49,785 bases of DNA from an uncultured Bacteroides sp. (GTDB lineage: Bacteria > Bacteroidota > Bacteroidia > Bacteroidales > Bacteroidaceae), in contig CANPJW010000018.1 in the NCBI GenBank assembly GCA_947574505.1, positions 1-49,785 on the forward strand, given 5' to 3'. Below the pieces are notes generated by a model. That model was not told where the DNA came from. It saw only the letters and a program-made list of their open reading frames with translations, and did no database searches. The translations under genes were made by a program, and so were the position numbers. Positions 34,865 through 43,642 of this stretch are shown piece by piece. The first letter of the stretch is position 1, and the number at the start of each line of letters is the position of its first letter.

Positions 34865-37390
34865 TTATTTTTTCTTATCTGCATATTTTCTGTAAAGAGG
34901 ATAAGCCGCTTGCAGTATTTTGTTTTTTAATAAAGGCGGATAGTCGGGATAAACCGATAAAAAAGCTTCTACTTCTTTGTAGGCCGCTTCGCTATCGTGA
35001 TTCCTTAATAAAGCCCCGACCCAATTGCGAGGGAAAAAGATATCTCCGGTGCGTTGAACTTCTGTCAGTTTTTCCAATGCCGGACGGATATATTTCACCG
35101 CATAATCTTGTCTTGTAGGATGATTCAGATAGCTTAAGGTTGTAGCTGCCCAAGGCTCAATCCTTCTGTTTTCCGCTTGCAATAAAGATCGGAATAAACT
35201 GTCCAATTTTAAAGTATCGGCAGTCATCGCACGTGATATGAAATCGAATTGGCGTAGACGGTCCGGATTGTGGATGCGTTGGCGTTGTGTCTGAAGTATT
35301 TCTTTTCCTTGCTCAGGTATGCGCAAGGCCAGTTCGTAGGCCAATGTAGTGTAATCTCTTTCATTTAATTGTTGGACTCTTTCGGTTTCCCATAAGGAAT
35401 AGAGGCACTGAATCATAGTCGGACTTGCTGCTTCTGTAATCAGAAGGCGTAATAACTGGATGCGACAAGAAGGAATCGGATGAGAATGGCTGAGTTTATA
35501 AAGCTCATTTTCTATTTTATCACGTTCTGCCGAAGATATCTCTTGCAGAGGAGAGGACAGGTAATTGGTTAATGTTGAAGCTATCAACGGGTTCTTTTCA
35601 CAATGTATTCCGTTGAGTAATGCATTCATCCATGCAGTATTCGGAATTCCTTTTGCTTGATAATTTTCATGCATCATCATTAAAACTGCCTGTCGGGTTG
35701 TTTCATTGTCTATTTCTTGCCAATGTTCCAGCAGCCAATGGAGACTGTTGTTGTCAGGAACAAACAAACCATATCCTCTCCCGTCCGTATTGGGCAGAAT
35801 ACGGGTGGGGGTAAAGGGTAACGTAATACGGCATAAGCTGTCTGTCAGACTGGCTTCTATCGTTGTGTCCCTTGTTCCGCAAAGGGTGATATTGAATTTT
35901 TGAGGCCAGTTTAATCCTCTTTGATATGGATCTTGCTGATGTATGGTCAACTGTTTGTCTGATATTTCGAATTTGATTATCGGCATTCCTTTTTGGTTTA
36001 CCCATACATCGCTGAAAGCGGCTAGATCTTGCTCTGTTTTACTGTCTAGAATTTGTATCAAGTCATCCCAAGTGGCGTTGGCGTAAGCGTAAGTTTTTAA
36101 ATATTCTTGAATCCCTTCCCGAAATGCTTCTTTTCCCATTGATTCCACCAGTTTTACCATCATGACAGGAGCTTTGTTATAAATGATCTGTCCATAAATT
36201 AATCCTGCATTTTGAAGGTTATCTAGCGGTTGCCGGATAGCAGTGGTTCCGGGTGTACGGTCTTCTGACAAGGATGCGGCTGTATAAGTCTTCATCCAAT
36301 TCAGCTGGTGATTGACTTGCGGGAATAATGGTTCGGTAATCAGAGCTGCAAAATAATTGGCGAATACCTCTTTAGTCCAGACATCATCAAACCAGTTCAT
36401 CGTTACTAAATCTCCGAACCACATGTGGGCGGTTTCGTGGGCGATTAATTGGGTTCGGCGAAGTTCTTCATCCGGAGTGGGATTTTCGCTTAGGAACATT
36501 TGCGTGTCATTATATAAGGTGGCGCCTGTGTGCTCCATACCTCCATATTGGAATCCCGGCAAGATAATAAAATCGTATTTGGCAAAAGGATAGGGAACAT
36601 TGGTATATTCTTCCAGCCAGTTCAGCGAAGCGGTCACTTGTTTGAAGATGGTATCTAATTGAGCTACTTTTTTAGAATCTGTTTCGCGGTAATATGCTGA
36701 GATTTTCCGGTTACCTTCTATATATTCTTGATGTTCTAATTTACCGGTGACAAAGGAAAAAAGATAAGTGCTTAATGGTTCAGTTGGGGCAAAAGTTACT
36801 GTTTTGCAGTTGCCTTTTGTTTCTTCTTTAGTAATATAGGTATTGGAAACAGCTTTCCATTCTGTTGGTATATCCAGTCGTAAGGAAAATGTGGCTTTCA
36901 GATTCGGCTGTTCGAAACAAGGGAATAAGGTACGGGCACGGTCTGGCACTAATAGCGTATACAGAAATTCATCATTTCTGTTTAGCGACTGGTTTCCGGC
37001 AATAAATTTGATCGTGATATTATTTTTTCCTTCTACTATGTTTTTTTCAGGTAGGATGATGTGCTCGTTATGGAATTCATAACGGGCAGTTTGTCCATTG
37101 ACGGATACCGATTTTATTTTTTCAGGCTTTTCTCTGAAGTCGAGAATAATTTCTTGCGGTGCATCCAGATTAAATTCAATGGTAATCTCTCCATTTACCG
37201 GTACTGATTTCTGTTCAGGAATGGAGAAATATAGCTTATACTTCAACTCCTTAATCTCCTGTTTGCGCAGTGTTGCCAGTTCTTGCGATACGCCCTCGTC
37301 GTAGAAACGAGGATTGCTTGTGGTCTGTTGGCAACTGCATAATAATAAGCTGCACATGAAAATAAGATATCCGATATATGTTTTCATCAT
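34865..37390 (-). CDS. M1 family aminopeptidase lipoprotein
   Basis: 841 residues. A lipobox at Cys20 (LLCSC) makes it a lipoprotein, unlike cytoplasmic PepN. The M1 metalloprotease core is intact: GGMEH at 283-287 (a variant of the usual GAMEN exopeptidase motif), the zinc site HETAH at 318-322 and the third ligand Glu341, with Tyr and Trp residues in between as expected. The N-terminal beta-domain covers about 40-230, and the C-terminal helical repeat region about 500-830. It would release N-terminal amino acids from peptides in the periplasm or at the surface. The gene starts directly at the stop codon of mnmA and is the last of a three-gene minus-strand operon. Confidence 0.93.
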   Translation of the reverse strand: MMKTYIGYLIFMCSLLLCSCQQTTSNPRFYDEGVSQELATLRKQEIKELKYKLYFSIPEQKSVPVNGEITIEFNLDAPQEIILDFREKPEKIKSVSVNGQTARYEFHNEHIILPEKNIVEGKNNITIKFIAGNQSLNRNDEFLYTLLVPDRARTLFPCFEQPNLKATFSLRLDIPTEWKAVSNTYITKEETKGNCKTVTFAPTEPLSTYLFSFVTGKLEHQEYIEGNRKISAYYRETDSKKVAQLDTIFKQVTASLNWLEEYTNVPYPFAKYDFIILPGFQYGGMEHTGATLYNDTQMFLSENPTPDEELRRTQLIAHETAHMWFGDLVTMNWFDDVWTKEVFANYFAALITEPLFPQVNHQLNWMKTYTAASLSEDRTPGTTAIRQPLDNLQNAGLIYGQIIYNKAPVMMVKLVESMGKEAFREGIQEYLKTYAYANATWDDLIQILDSKTEQDLAAFSDVWVNQKGMPIIKFEISDKQLTIHQQDPYQRGLNWPQKFNITLCGTRDTTIEASLTDSLCRITLPFTPTRILPNTDGRGYGLFVPDNNSLHWLLEHWQEIDNETTRQAVLMMMHENYQAKGIPNTAWMNALLNGIHCEKNPLIASTLTNYLSSPLQEISSAERDKIENELYKLSHSHPIPSCRIQLLRLLITEAASPTMIQCLYSLWETERVQQLNERDYTTLAYELALRIPEQGKEILQTQRQRIHNPDRLRQFDFISRAMTADTLKLDSLFRSLLQAENRRIEPWAATTLSYLNHPTRQDYAVKYIRPALEKLTEVQRTGDIFFPRNWVGALLRNHDSEAAYKEVEAFLSVYPDYPPLLKNKILQAAYPLYRKYADKKK

Positions 37391-38518
37391 CTAAAATTTA
37401 TCTTGGTTATCTGCGGCAATTTTTCGGATGCCGCGCTGTGAAGCTATGAATGCACCTCCCAATACTCGTTTCCCCTCGTAAAAAACGGCTGATTGTCCGG
37501 GAGCGATGGCGGATGCTTCGGAAAGGAAACGGACCAATAGTTGTTTTTCATCTAATACGAGCACTTGACACGGAATAGGCTTGCTGCGATAGCGGATACG
37601 TACTGACAAGTCCTTGCATTGCAGTAAATCCTGCATTTCTGTGATATGATAGTCTTCTACCAACATATATTCTGCTTTAAGTTCCTCGGCATCTCCTAAC
37701 ATGACTGTATTCTTTTCTGCATTGATGCGTAGTACGTATGCTGGATGCCCCAAAGCGATTTCCAATCCTTTCCGTTGGCCTATTGTATAATAAGGAAAGC
37801 CTTTGTGCTGACCTATCTTGACACCTTTGCTATTTACAAACCATCCCGGTCCTACTTGGGTGTCAATATCCGGGCATTGCGAACGCAGAAAGTTTCGGTA
37901 ATCCCCTTCTATAAAGCAGATTTCCATACTTTCACCTCCACGGGCTTTCGCTTCGAATCCTTTTTGTCGGAGATATTCCCGTACCTCCTGCTTGGTATAA
38001 GTTCCCAGTGGAAAGAGAAAACGTTGAAGTATCTCCTGAGGAAGTTTCCATAGAAAATAGGATTGGTCTTTTGTCTGGTCATCTCCCGCTACTATATACA
38101 GTTTTCCCTTCCGTTCTTCCAGTCTGCAATAATGCCCGGTAGAGATATGGGCGCAATTCGTTTGGTCTGCCCATTCACAGAGAATTCGCTCTTTGAATAG
38201 CGGATTGCAAAGGACACAAGGATTGGGAGTTCTTCCTTGCATATACTCATCTATGAAGTGTTTTACAATAATCTGTTTGAACTCTTTCCTCACATCAGCT
38301 ACATGGTGTTCTATTCCCAACCGTTCTGCCAAGGCCCTTGCTTCCAGTACATCATCAGGTTCATCTTGACCGGGGGTGGAAAAGCGGGAAGGGACATCCC
38401 ACGTTCTCATGGTAACTCCTACCACTTCATATCCTTGTTCTTGCAGCATGATGCACGTGGCGGAGCTGTCTATTCCGCCACTCATTCCTACCAGGACTCT
38501 TTTATCTCTGTTATTCAT
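37391..38518 (-). CDS. mnmA: tRNA-specific 2-thiouridylase
   Basis: 375 residues. MnmA thiolates the wobble uridine (s2U34) of tRNAs for Lys, Glu and Gln, using ATP to activate the base. The PP-loop SGGIDSS is at 13-19. The catalytic region shows Cys101 and Cys104 in NPCVLCN and Cys201 in MEICFIEG. In E. coli MnmA the first of these three positions is Asp99 and the others are Cys102 and Cys199, so this protein has three cysteines instead of two, a pattern seen in several iron-sulfur-dependent thiolases. The C-terminal beta-barrel is complete. The gene overlaps by one base the stop of the ferredoxin-like gene upstream (TAATG) and abuts the M1 gene, so translation is coupled. Bacteroides often carry more than one mnmA. 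Confidence 0.93.
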   Translation of the reverse strand: MNNRDKRVLVGMSGGIDSSATCIMLQEQGYEVVGVTMRTWDVPSRFSTPGQDEPDDVLEARALAERLGIEHHVADVRKEFKQIIVKHFIDEYMQGRTPNPCVLCNPLFKERILCEWADQTNCAHISTGHYCRLEERKGKLYIVAGDDQTKDQSYFLWKLPQEILQRFLFPLGTYTKQEVREYLRQKGFEAKARGGESMEICFIEGDYRNFLRSQCPDIDTQVGPGWFVNSKGVKIGQHKGFPYYTIGQRKGLEIALGHPAYVLRINAEKNTVMLGDAEELKAEYMLVEDYHITEMQDLLQCKDLSVRIRYRSKPIPCQVLVLDEKQLLVRFLSEASAIAPGQSAVFYEGKRVLGGAFIASQRGIRKIAADNQDKF

Positions 38519-39297
38519 TATATAAATAGTTCAGGTTCACGGCGTGCCGCACATTTTTGGTGTAGCATGGGGGTGTAAGGAGTATCAAAAACTCGTGCAC
38601 CATTAGGGCATTCTTTTACGCAAGCGCAGCACTTGATGCATTTGGTAATCTCTGTTTCTATTTTTCCTTCATCGCTTAAAGCAATGGCATGAGTAGGACA
38701 TACTTCGATGCATTCGCCACAGGCGAAACATCCTTCAGTGCAGACTGGAGCGGCAGGAGTAGAGGGGCCAACAAAGCGATAAGGTATGTTTCCTTTTAGG
38801 TAAAAATCGGATAATGTTTCATCCTTCTCCAGTTTTGTCAGACAGTCTTTTCCAAATTGTTCCGCAATCTGTAAATCGGTAACATCCGGACGGCCTTCTG
38901 CAATGGGCATATTAGGACGGCTGTAGCTGTGTTCACCAATAAAGGCACCGGCAGCCAGTGGGGTGAATCCCAATTGAATAGTTTCATCTCTCAATTCGAC
39001 CAGTGCATCTTCGTAATCGCGGTTACCATATACAGCGACTAAGATAGCCGGAGCATTGTTGCCTTTTAATCTTCGTAGCCGTTGCAATGCTATTGGGGCT
39101 ACCCTGCCTGCATACACAGGAACTGCAATGATCGTGATAGAATCTTTGATTTCTATCGGGCTACTATTCTCATCCGTAGTGAGATCTATTTCTATTCTTC
39201 TGCCCATACCTATACTTTCTCCGATGGCACGGGCTATTTTCGCAGACGTATGTGTAGGCGAAAAAAATACGATGTGATTGCTTGTATATGTTTTCAT
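38518..39297 (-). CDS. Flavodoxin/ferredoxin fusion protein (EFR1-type)
   Basis: 259 residues with two parts. The N-terminal 170 residues are flavodoxin-like, with the FMN phosphate loop SPTHTSAK (13-20). The C-terminal part carries two 4Fe-4S sites, [12 protein letters not shown] and [12 protein letters not shown], in the classical CxxCxxCxxxCP form. Such proteins move electrons between flavin and iron-sulfur clusters; their partners are mostly unknown. It is cytoplasmic. It is the first gene of the operon and its stop codon overlaps the mnmA start, which suggests it could supply electrons to, or mature a cluster in, that enzyme. Up to three -7-like boxes lie upstream. Confidence 0.9.
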   Translation of the reverse strand: MKTYTSNHIVFFSPTHTSAKIARAIGESIGMGRRIEIDLTTDENSSPIEIKDSITIIAVPVYAGRVAPIALQRLRRLKGNNAPAILVAVYGNRDYEDALVELRDETIQLGFTPLAAGAFIGEHSYSRPNMPIAEGRPDVTDLQIAEQFGKDCLTKLEKDETLSDFYLKGNIPYRFVGPSTPAAPVCTEGCFACGECIEVCPTHAIALSDEGKIETEITKCIKCCACVKECPNGARVFDTPYTPMLHQKCAARREPELFI

Positions 39298-39302
39298 AAA
39301 CG

Positions 39303-39340
39303 CAAATATAGTGACTTTTGTCCAAAGGTAGCCAAATATA
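39303..39340 (-). promoter_or_regulatory. Clustered -7 elements of the ferredoxin-mnmA-M1 operon
   Basis: Three minus-strand matches to TAnnTTTG occur in 38 bp: TATATTTG (39340-39333), TACCTTTG (39330-39323) and TATATTTG (39310-39303). The last is too near the ATG at 39297 to give a leader, so one of the first two is the likely promoter. Confidence 0.45.
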
Positions 39341-39819
39341 TAGATAAGATGTGTAAAGGTGATAAAAATTGTCTTTATATGAATGTAAAAAATTATTATT
39401 AAATATCTTTTTTTCTATTTTAGTTAATAGAAGTGATACGGTAAGCTATATTAGTTAAAATGTATTTAGGGATGAACAAAAAAATCCCATGTTTAGGGAG
39501 TTTGAATAATTCTTAATTAGAAAATGAATGACATATTTATATTGGATTATTTTGTTCTTTTCTGGTTTGTTTTGTTGAATAAAGGGATAATTTACAAGTT
39601 CTGGATTCCGCTTTATAGAGACTAAGCTATATTTTGACTGTTATAAGTTTAACTTCTTCGGCGTACTTATGCTATTATATTAAGGTGTATAGTGAAAGTA
39701 ATGTCTTGTTTTAATAGGTCTATGGGGCTTTCTATGGTTGTTTGTAAGGTAAAGAATATAGAGATATTCCTATTTCTTAAAATATTCCTGTATTTTATAA
39801 AGATTTTTAGTGGAAAGTC
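39341..39819. other. AT-rich spacer without an assured gene
   Basis: About 480 bp of strongly AT-rich sequence between the minus-strand ferredoxin operon and the AraC-type gene. I see no RNA gene or terminator. One small frame at 39524-39625 (plus) would encode a 33-residue hydrophobic peptide, starting MNDIFILDYFVLFWF, with an A-rich upstream stretch; it may be chance in such sequence. An 11-bp direct repeat TAAGCTATATT occurs at 39442 and 39623. The length suggests a regulatory region for the surface lipoprotein cluster. Confidence 0.5.
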
Positions 39820-39849
39820 TTGCAGAATAGAGTAAAATGGGTACTTTTG
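39820..39849 (+). promoter_or_regulatory. Promoter of the AraC-type gene
   Basis: TTG (39820-39822) is followed after 19 bp by TACTTTTG (39842-39849), a complete -33/-7 pair. It predicts a leader of about 30 nt before the ATG at 39889. Confidence 0.7.
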
Positions 39850-39888
39850 TCCGATGAAATTATGGCTATTATAGAAACTGACTAAAAT

Positions 39889-40380
39889 ATGGATGTTCTA
39901 TTTCAAACGCAAAGCAATGAGCTTTCTACTACAACGCAGAAAGAAAAGCTGTTTAAAGATGCAGAACGGCAGTGGAATACACTGTCTACCGAGAAAGGAG
40001 CGCCCGGAAGAAAAGTTGATTTTGAGATCTATAAAAGCATTTTGTATAACCTAGAAATCAGAAAAGTATATTTGGATTCAAAACTCTCTTTAGAAAAGTT
40101 TAGTTCAATAGTCGGCACGAATACGACCTACCTGAGTAATGCGGTGAACAACTACTTCGGATGCAATTTCAAGCAGCTCCTTAACAAGTATCGTGTTGAG
40201 TATGCAAAGTCCTTATTACTAGAGGGTACGTATTCAGCCAGTTCTCTTTTTAGGAAGTGTGGTTTTGCATCCCAAAGCGTTTTTTATGCCGCATTTCATA
40301 AAATTGTAGGCGCATCTCCCTTGCAGTTCCTATATAAAGCACCATCCGGACACAGAAAAAGATTTAAAGTCCTTTTATAA
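39889..40380 (+). CDS. Small AraC-type transcriptional regulator
   Basis: 163 residues. The C-terminal two thirds form an AraC/XylS DNA-binding domain (about 65-155): SLEKFSSIVGTNTTYLSNAV is the first helix-turn-helix, and ASSLFRKCGFASQSVFYAAF is the second, followed by the conserved GASPLQF. The N-terminal 60 residues have no sensor, receiver or membrane part. In Bacteroides this DNA-binding type is normally the tail of larger membrane-bound regulators, so this is a short, possibly trimmed version. It lies 48 bp upstream of the large lipoprotein gene in the same direction, with a palindrome between, and is the obvious candidate for its regulator. Confidence 0.85.
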   Translation: MDVLFQTQSNELSTTTQKEKLFKDAERQWNTLSTEKGAPGRKVDFEIYKSILYNLEIRKVYLDSKLSLEKFSSIVGTNTTYLSNAVNNYFGCNFKQLLNKYRVEYAKSLLLEGTYSASSLFRKCGFASQSVFYAAFHKIVGASPLQFLYKAPSGHRKRFKVLL

Positions 40381-40397
40381 CAATAACATTTTGAGTT

Positions 40398-40417
40398 TTT
40401 AAATTTATAAATTTAAA
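40398..40417. promoter_or_regulatory. Perfect 20-bp AT palindrome before the large lipoprotein gene
   Basis: TTTAAATTTATAAATTTAAA is identical to its own reverse complement. It lies 12 bp upstream of the ATG at 40429, in the 48-bp gap after the AraC-type gene. It could be a protein binding site or, in the mRNA, a weak hairpin that exposes an A/U-rich start region. AT-rich palindromes can also arise by chance. Confidence 0.5.
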
Positions 40418-40428
40418 GTTTTTCTATT

Positions 40429-43400
40429 ATGAACAAAAAATTTTTAAGTGCAATCCTGTTTGGAGCCCTTATGGTCACTTCAACAGGAACATTTGTATCT
40501 TGTAAGGATTACGATGACGACATCGACCGCTTGGATCAAGAAATATCCAATGTGAAAGATGCAATCAAGGCCCTTGAAGACAAAGTAGGCTCAGGCAAAT
40601 ATGTCGAAAGCTGTACTCCGTTCACTGATGGTAATGGTGGTTATGAAATCAAATTCAGTGATGGAGAGACCATTAAATTATACAATGGTGCAAAAGGAGA
40701 ACAAGGTGAACCGGGCAAACCAGGTACTCCGGGTACTCCAGGTACTTCTGCTGATGATTATGTAGTATCAGTAGAAGAAGGTGAATCAGCTTATGAATTA
40801 GTTATTACTTATGCTGATGGCACTAAAAAGACTATCAGTATGCCTAAAGCTACTTCTGTAGTTAGCGGAGTTAAGTTTATCCCTACTTTCCTTTCTGAAG
40901 GTGAAGCTGCCAGAATCCATTTCCCTACCATCGTTACTGATAGTGTGGCAGGTAAAACAGAGATTACAGGTGCAGATTGGGGTACAAATAACTTTAGCAC
41001 ATTTAAAATCGTTTACTCAGGTAAGGCAGACGTGAAGTATCAGGTAAATCCTAACAGCGTATCATTCAAAGATATGGAAGTGGTAGGATTTGTTCGTGAT
41101 ACTGCTGAAATATGGAACTACAATACGAATAACAAGAATTGGGAATTGTTCAACGCTGGACAAAAACTGTACACTGATGGAAAAATTACCGTTGAATCTT
41201 ATAAAGAAGGACATGGTATGTTAAACTTCCGTGTAAAGGACTGGGCTTTTGCTGAACAATCTAATCTGGACGAAAGAACAGTATATTCATTGAGAATTAA
41301 GAACAATGACCAAATCGTTCATTCTGATTTTGTTCCCGCCAAGCATGAAGTAATTTTGCAGAAAAACGTACATTTGGTTAAAGTAGCTGATGCATTTGAC
41401 CAAACTAACGCTCCTGCTCAGATTAAAAATGCAATTGCTCCTAACAAGGTAAATTATAGAGAATTCATCAAAGATGAATATTATCTTAACACCTTGAATC
41501 CGACCGGTACTGAAGAGGCTAAATTGAAGGCTTATCAAGCAGATAAAGCTAAGTTCGAAGCCAATGCTGAAAACCAGTTATATAAAGGAGATGCTGAATC
41601 TAAAGATGATGCAGAACGTATTGTTGTAGAATTGAACTATACAGGTGATGGACATTCAAAAAATTTGAAGGACATCGTAACTTCATTCTTTGACAAACGT
41701 ATGGGTAGAGCCGAAGCAGCTCAATATCCTTTGATGGAGAATGGTTTTGATGACTATTCATTGGTGTTTGAACCGGTTGACTTCTATTATGATGGCGTTA
41801 ACCAGACAAAACGTTATTTGGATGTTACCAAAGATGGTGTTGCTACAGTAAAACAAACTCCGGACCCGATTTGGGGCGCAGAAACTGATGCCAGCCACAC
41901 AGCTGCTATAGACAGAACTCCTATTGTTCGTGTGAAACTGGTAGCACCGGGTGAAGACAATGGTAATGTAGTTAAAACAGCAATCATCAAGATTCACATT
42001 GTACGCAAGACAGTTGTTCCTGAAATTAATATTACAGAAACAAAAGATGTTACTCTGAAACATATCAATCAAGTTCTTGACATGGATATGGATAAGATAT
42101 TCAACCATAAAGATGTACAGTTGAGTAAAGACGAATTCCGTAAGACTTATGATTTCGTTCCTGAATTTGCAACAGCAGATGAGGCTAAACAACACGCTGT
42201 ATATGCATGGGATGGAAAAGATAATGCAGACTATTCATTAGATCCGAACTTTAAACCTGAAGAATACAATCAGTTGTTCGTTACAGTGAAGAATACAGCA
42301 TTCTCTCGTCATGACGATCACGACGTTTACACTGTTAAGGGTACATACAAGCCAAATGCTGATCATAAGGGATTATCTGACATCCATGTTACTTATACTA
42401 TCAATGTGAAGTATCCGGATGTAGTTGCTCCTGAAAAGACTAAGTTGAACTGGGTAGATGATTCTTACTTCATTGCTCACGGTAGATACGATAACTTTGA
42501 TGATCCTAAAACTTATGAAATGGTTGCAGCATTGAATGACGAATTCGATTTGATCAACTATAATCCTTATAAGGGTCAGACTCATGATAAGGATTGGGCT
42601 AGAGCTACCTTGTCATTCGAATTGGTTGACCAGCATAATAACGCATCTAAGATAGGTGACGGTCACAATTCCGGCATCCGTTTGTATCAAGGTAAAGACA
42701 ACAAGTGGTATATCGCTTTGGAGGTTACAGACGAAGGACGTGCTTGGATCAATGCTGCTGACGCTAAGGATTTGAAGAAGATCAAAATGCGTGCTGTAGT
42801 AAGCTTCAATGAAGATGTTGACGGATTGTATGGTACTTGCAACAAGGAAGCCAATGCTCATAACAAGTATGCTAAAGAAGATTACAATAACTTCTCTTGC
42901 GATACTATCAATATGGTAAACAATACTCCTTGGGCTAAAGATCATACTACTACTTATACTGGTGCTCCTGCTCCTGAAAATGGACGTTCTACAGTGGTTA
43001 TCGATGAATTTGAAGTTGCATTTGTAACTCCGATGGTATTCCACGCTTACGAAGCAGGTCCTTTGTATGACAAGTATCAGGAAGCTGAAAATACAGTATC
43101 ATTGAAGGATGCATTCTTCTTGTCAGATTATCTGTGGTCTGAAGGTGCTCAGGCACAATTCAATAACAACCATGTTATCTATGATCACAAAGATATGGCT
43201 AAGAATAATACTTTGGTTCAGACAGGTGATCAAGCTGGTTGGTCAAAGAAACTGGTAGTTGACCATAATGTATTCGATGTTAATACAACTGTTAACTTCA
43301 AGGTTTCTAAGGCATACTTTGCTGACGGAAGTGAACTGGATGCTGAAAACATGAAGAAGATCAAACTTGATAATGCTAACCAGACTATCACATGGATCAA

Positions 43401-43554
43401 CAATGGTGAAGATATTGCTCAACCATTTACTATTGATGTAGAAGTTTGTGTAAATCACAAGTGGGGCGGTATCTGCGACCATACTTGGAAGAATGATCGT
43501 GGACATTCTGTTGGAACTATCCAAATCCAAGTTAAGAAGCACAATGACAAGTAA
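40429..43554 (+). CDS. Large surface lipoprotein with coiled-coil and collagen-like stalk
   Basis: 1041 residues. Signal peptide with lipobox Cys25 (FVSC), followed by KDYDDDID, a strong surface-export signal for Bacteroides lipoproteins. Residues about 30-54 form a short coiled coil, then a globular strand pair, then six Gly-X-Y triplets at 90-107 (GEQGEPGKPGTPGTPGTS), a collagen-like stretch. The remaining 930 residues are acidic, rich in Asn, Asp and Lys, with no enzymatic motif seen. The N-terminal layout is like that of DUF4988-type lipoproteins of Bacteroides, whose function is unknown. Codon choice is more uniform than in the neighbours (frequent GCT, GTT, AAG), which suggests high expression. 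It may be a major surface-layer or adhesive protein, but this is a guess. Confidence 0.85.
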   Translation: MNKKFLSAILFGALMVTSTGTFVSCKDYDDDIDRLDQEISNVKDAIKALEDKVGSGKYVESCTPFTDGNGGYEIKFSDGETIKLYNGAKGEQGEPGKPGTPGTPGTSADDYVVSVEEGESAYELVITYADGTKKTISMPKATSVVSGVKFIPTFLSEGEAARIHFPTIVTDSVAGKTEITGADWGTNNFSTFKIVYSGKADVKYQVNPNSVSFKDMEVVGFVRDTAEIWNYNTNNKNWELFNAGQKLYTDGKITVESYKEGHGMLNFRVKDWAFAEQSNLDERTVYSLRIKNNDQIVHSDFVPAKHEVILQKNVHLVKVADAFDQTNAPAQIKNAIAPNKVNYREFIKDEYYLNTLNPTGTEEAKLKAYQADKAKFEANAENQLYKGDAESKDDAERIVVELNYTGDGHSKNLKDIVTSFFDKRMGRAEAAQYPLMENGFDDYSLVFEPVDFYYDGVNQTKRYLDVTKDGVATVKQTPDPIWGAETDASHTAAIDRTPIVRVKLVAPGEDNGNVVKTAIIKIHIVRKTVVPEINITETKDVTLKHINQVLDMDMDKIFNHKDVQLSKDEFRKTYDFVPEFATADEAKQHAVYAWDGKDNADYSLDPNFKPEEYNQLFVTVKNTAFSRHDDHDVYTVKGTYKPNADHKGLSDIHVTYTINVKYPDVVAPEKTKLNWVDDSYFIAHGRYDNFDDPKTYEMVAALNDEFDLINYNPYKGQTHDKDWARATLSFELVDQHNNASKIGDGHNSGIRLYQGKDNKWYIALEVTDEGRAWINAADAKDLKKIKMRAVVSFNEDVDGLYGTCNKEANAHNKYAKEDYNNFSCDTINMVNNTPWAKDHTTTYTGAPAPENGRSTVVIDEFEVAFVTPMVFHAYEAGPLYDKYQEAENTVSLKDAFFLSDYLWSEGAQAQFNNNHVIYDHKDMAKNNTLVQTGDQAGWSKKLVVDHNVFDVNTTVNFKVSKAYFADGSELDAENMKKIKLDNANQTITWINNGEDIAQPFTIDVEVCVNHKWGGICDHTWKNDRGHSVGTIQIQVKKHNDK

Positions 43555-43577
43555 TTAATACGCTCATTGTTTATAAA

Positions 43578-43608
43578 AAAAGAGGGGGGCAAAATGTTCC
43601 CCTCTTTT
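43578..43608 (+). terminator. Terminator after the large lipoprotein gene
   Basis: AAAAGAGGGG (43578-43587) pairs with CCCCTCTTTT (43599-43608) around an 11-nt loop, and T-rich sequence follows. It lies 23 bp after the stop codon. Confidence 0.85.
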
Positions 43609-43642
43609 AGTTTTTATAATCGTTTATCCAATTATATTGTGT

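Noticed and set aside
39442..39633. 11-bp direct repeat TAAGCTATATT, 181 bp apart
   Set aside because: Short and AT-rich; expected by chance in this region, with no gene placed to use it.
40690..40760. Tandem DNA repeat in the collagen-like segment as a recombination hot spot
   Set aside because: Only three near-identical GGTACTCC units are present, too short to argue for length variation; the protein-level Gly-X-Y pattern is already recorded.
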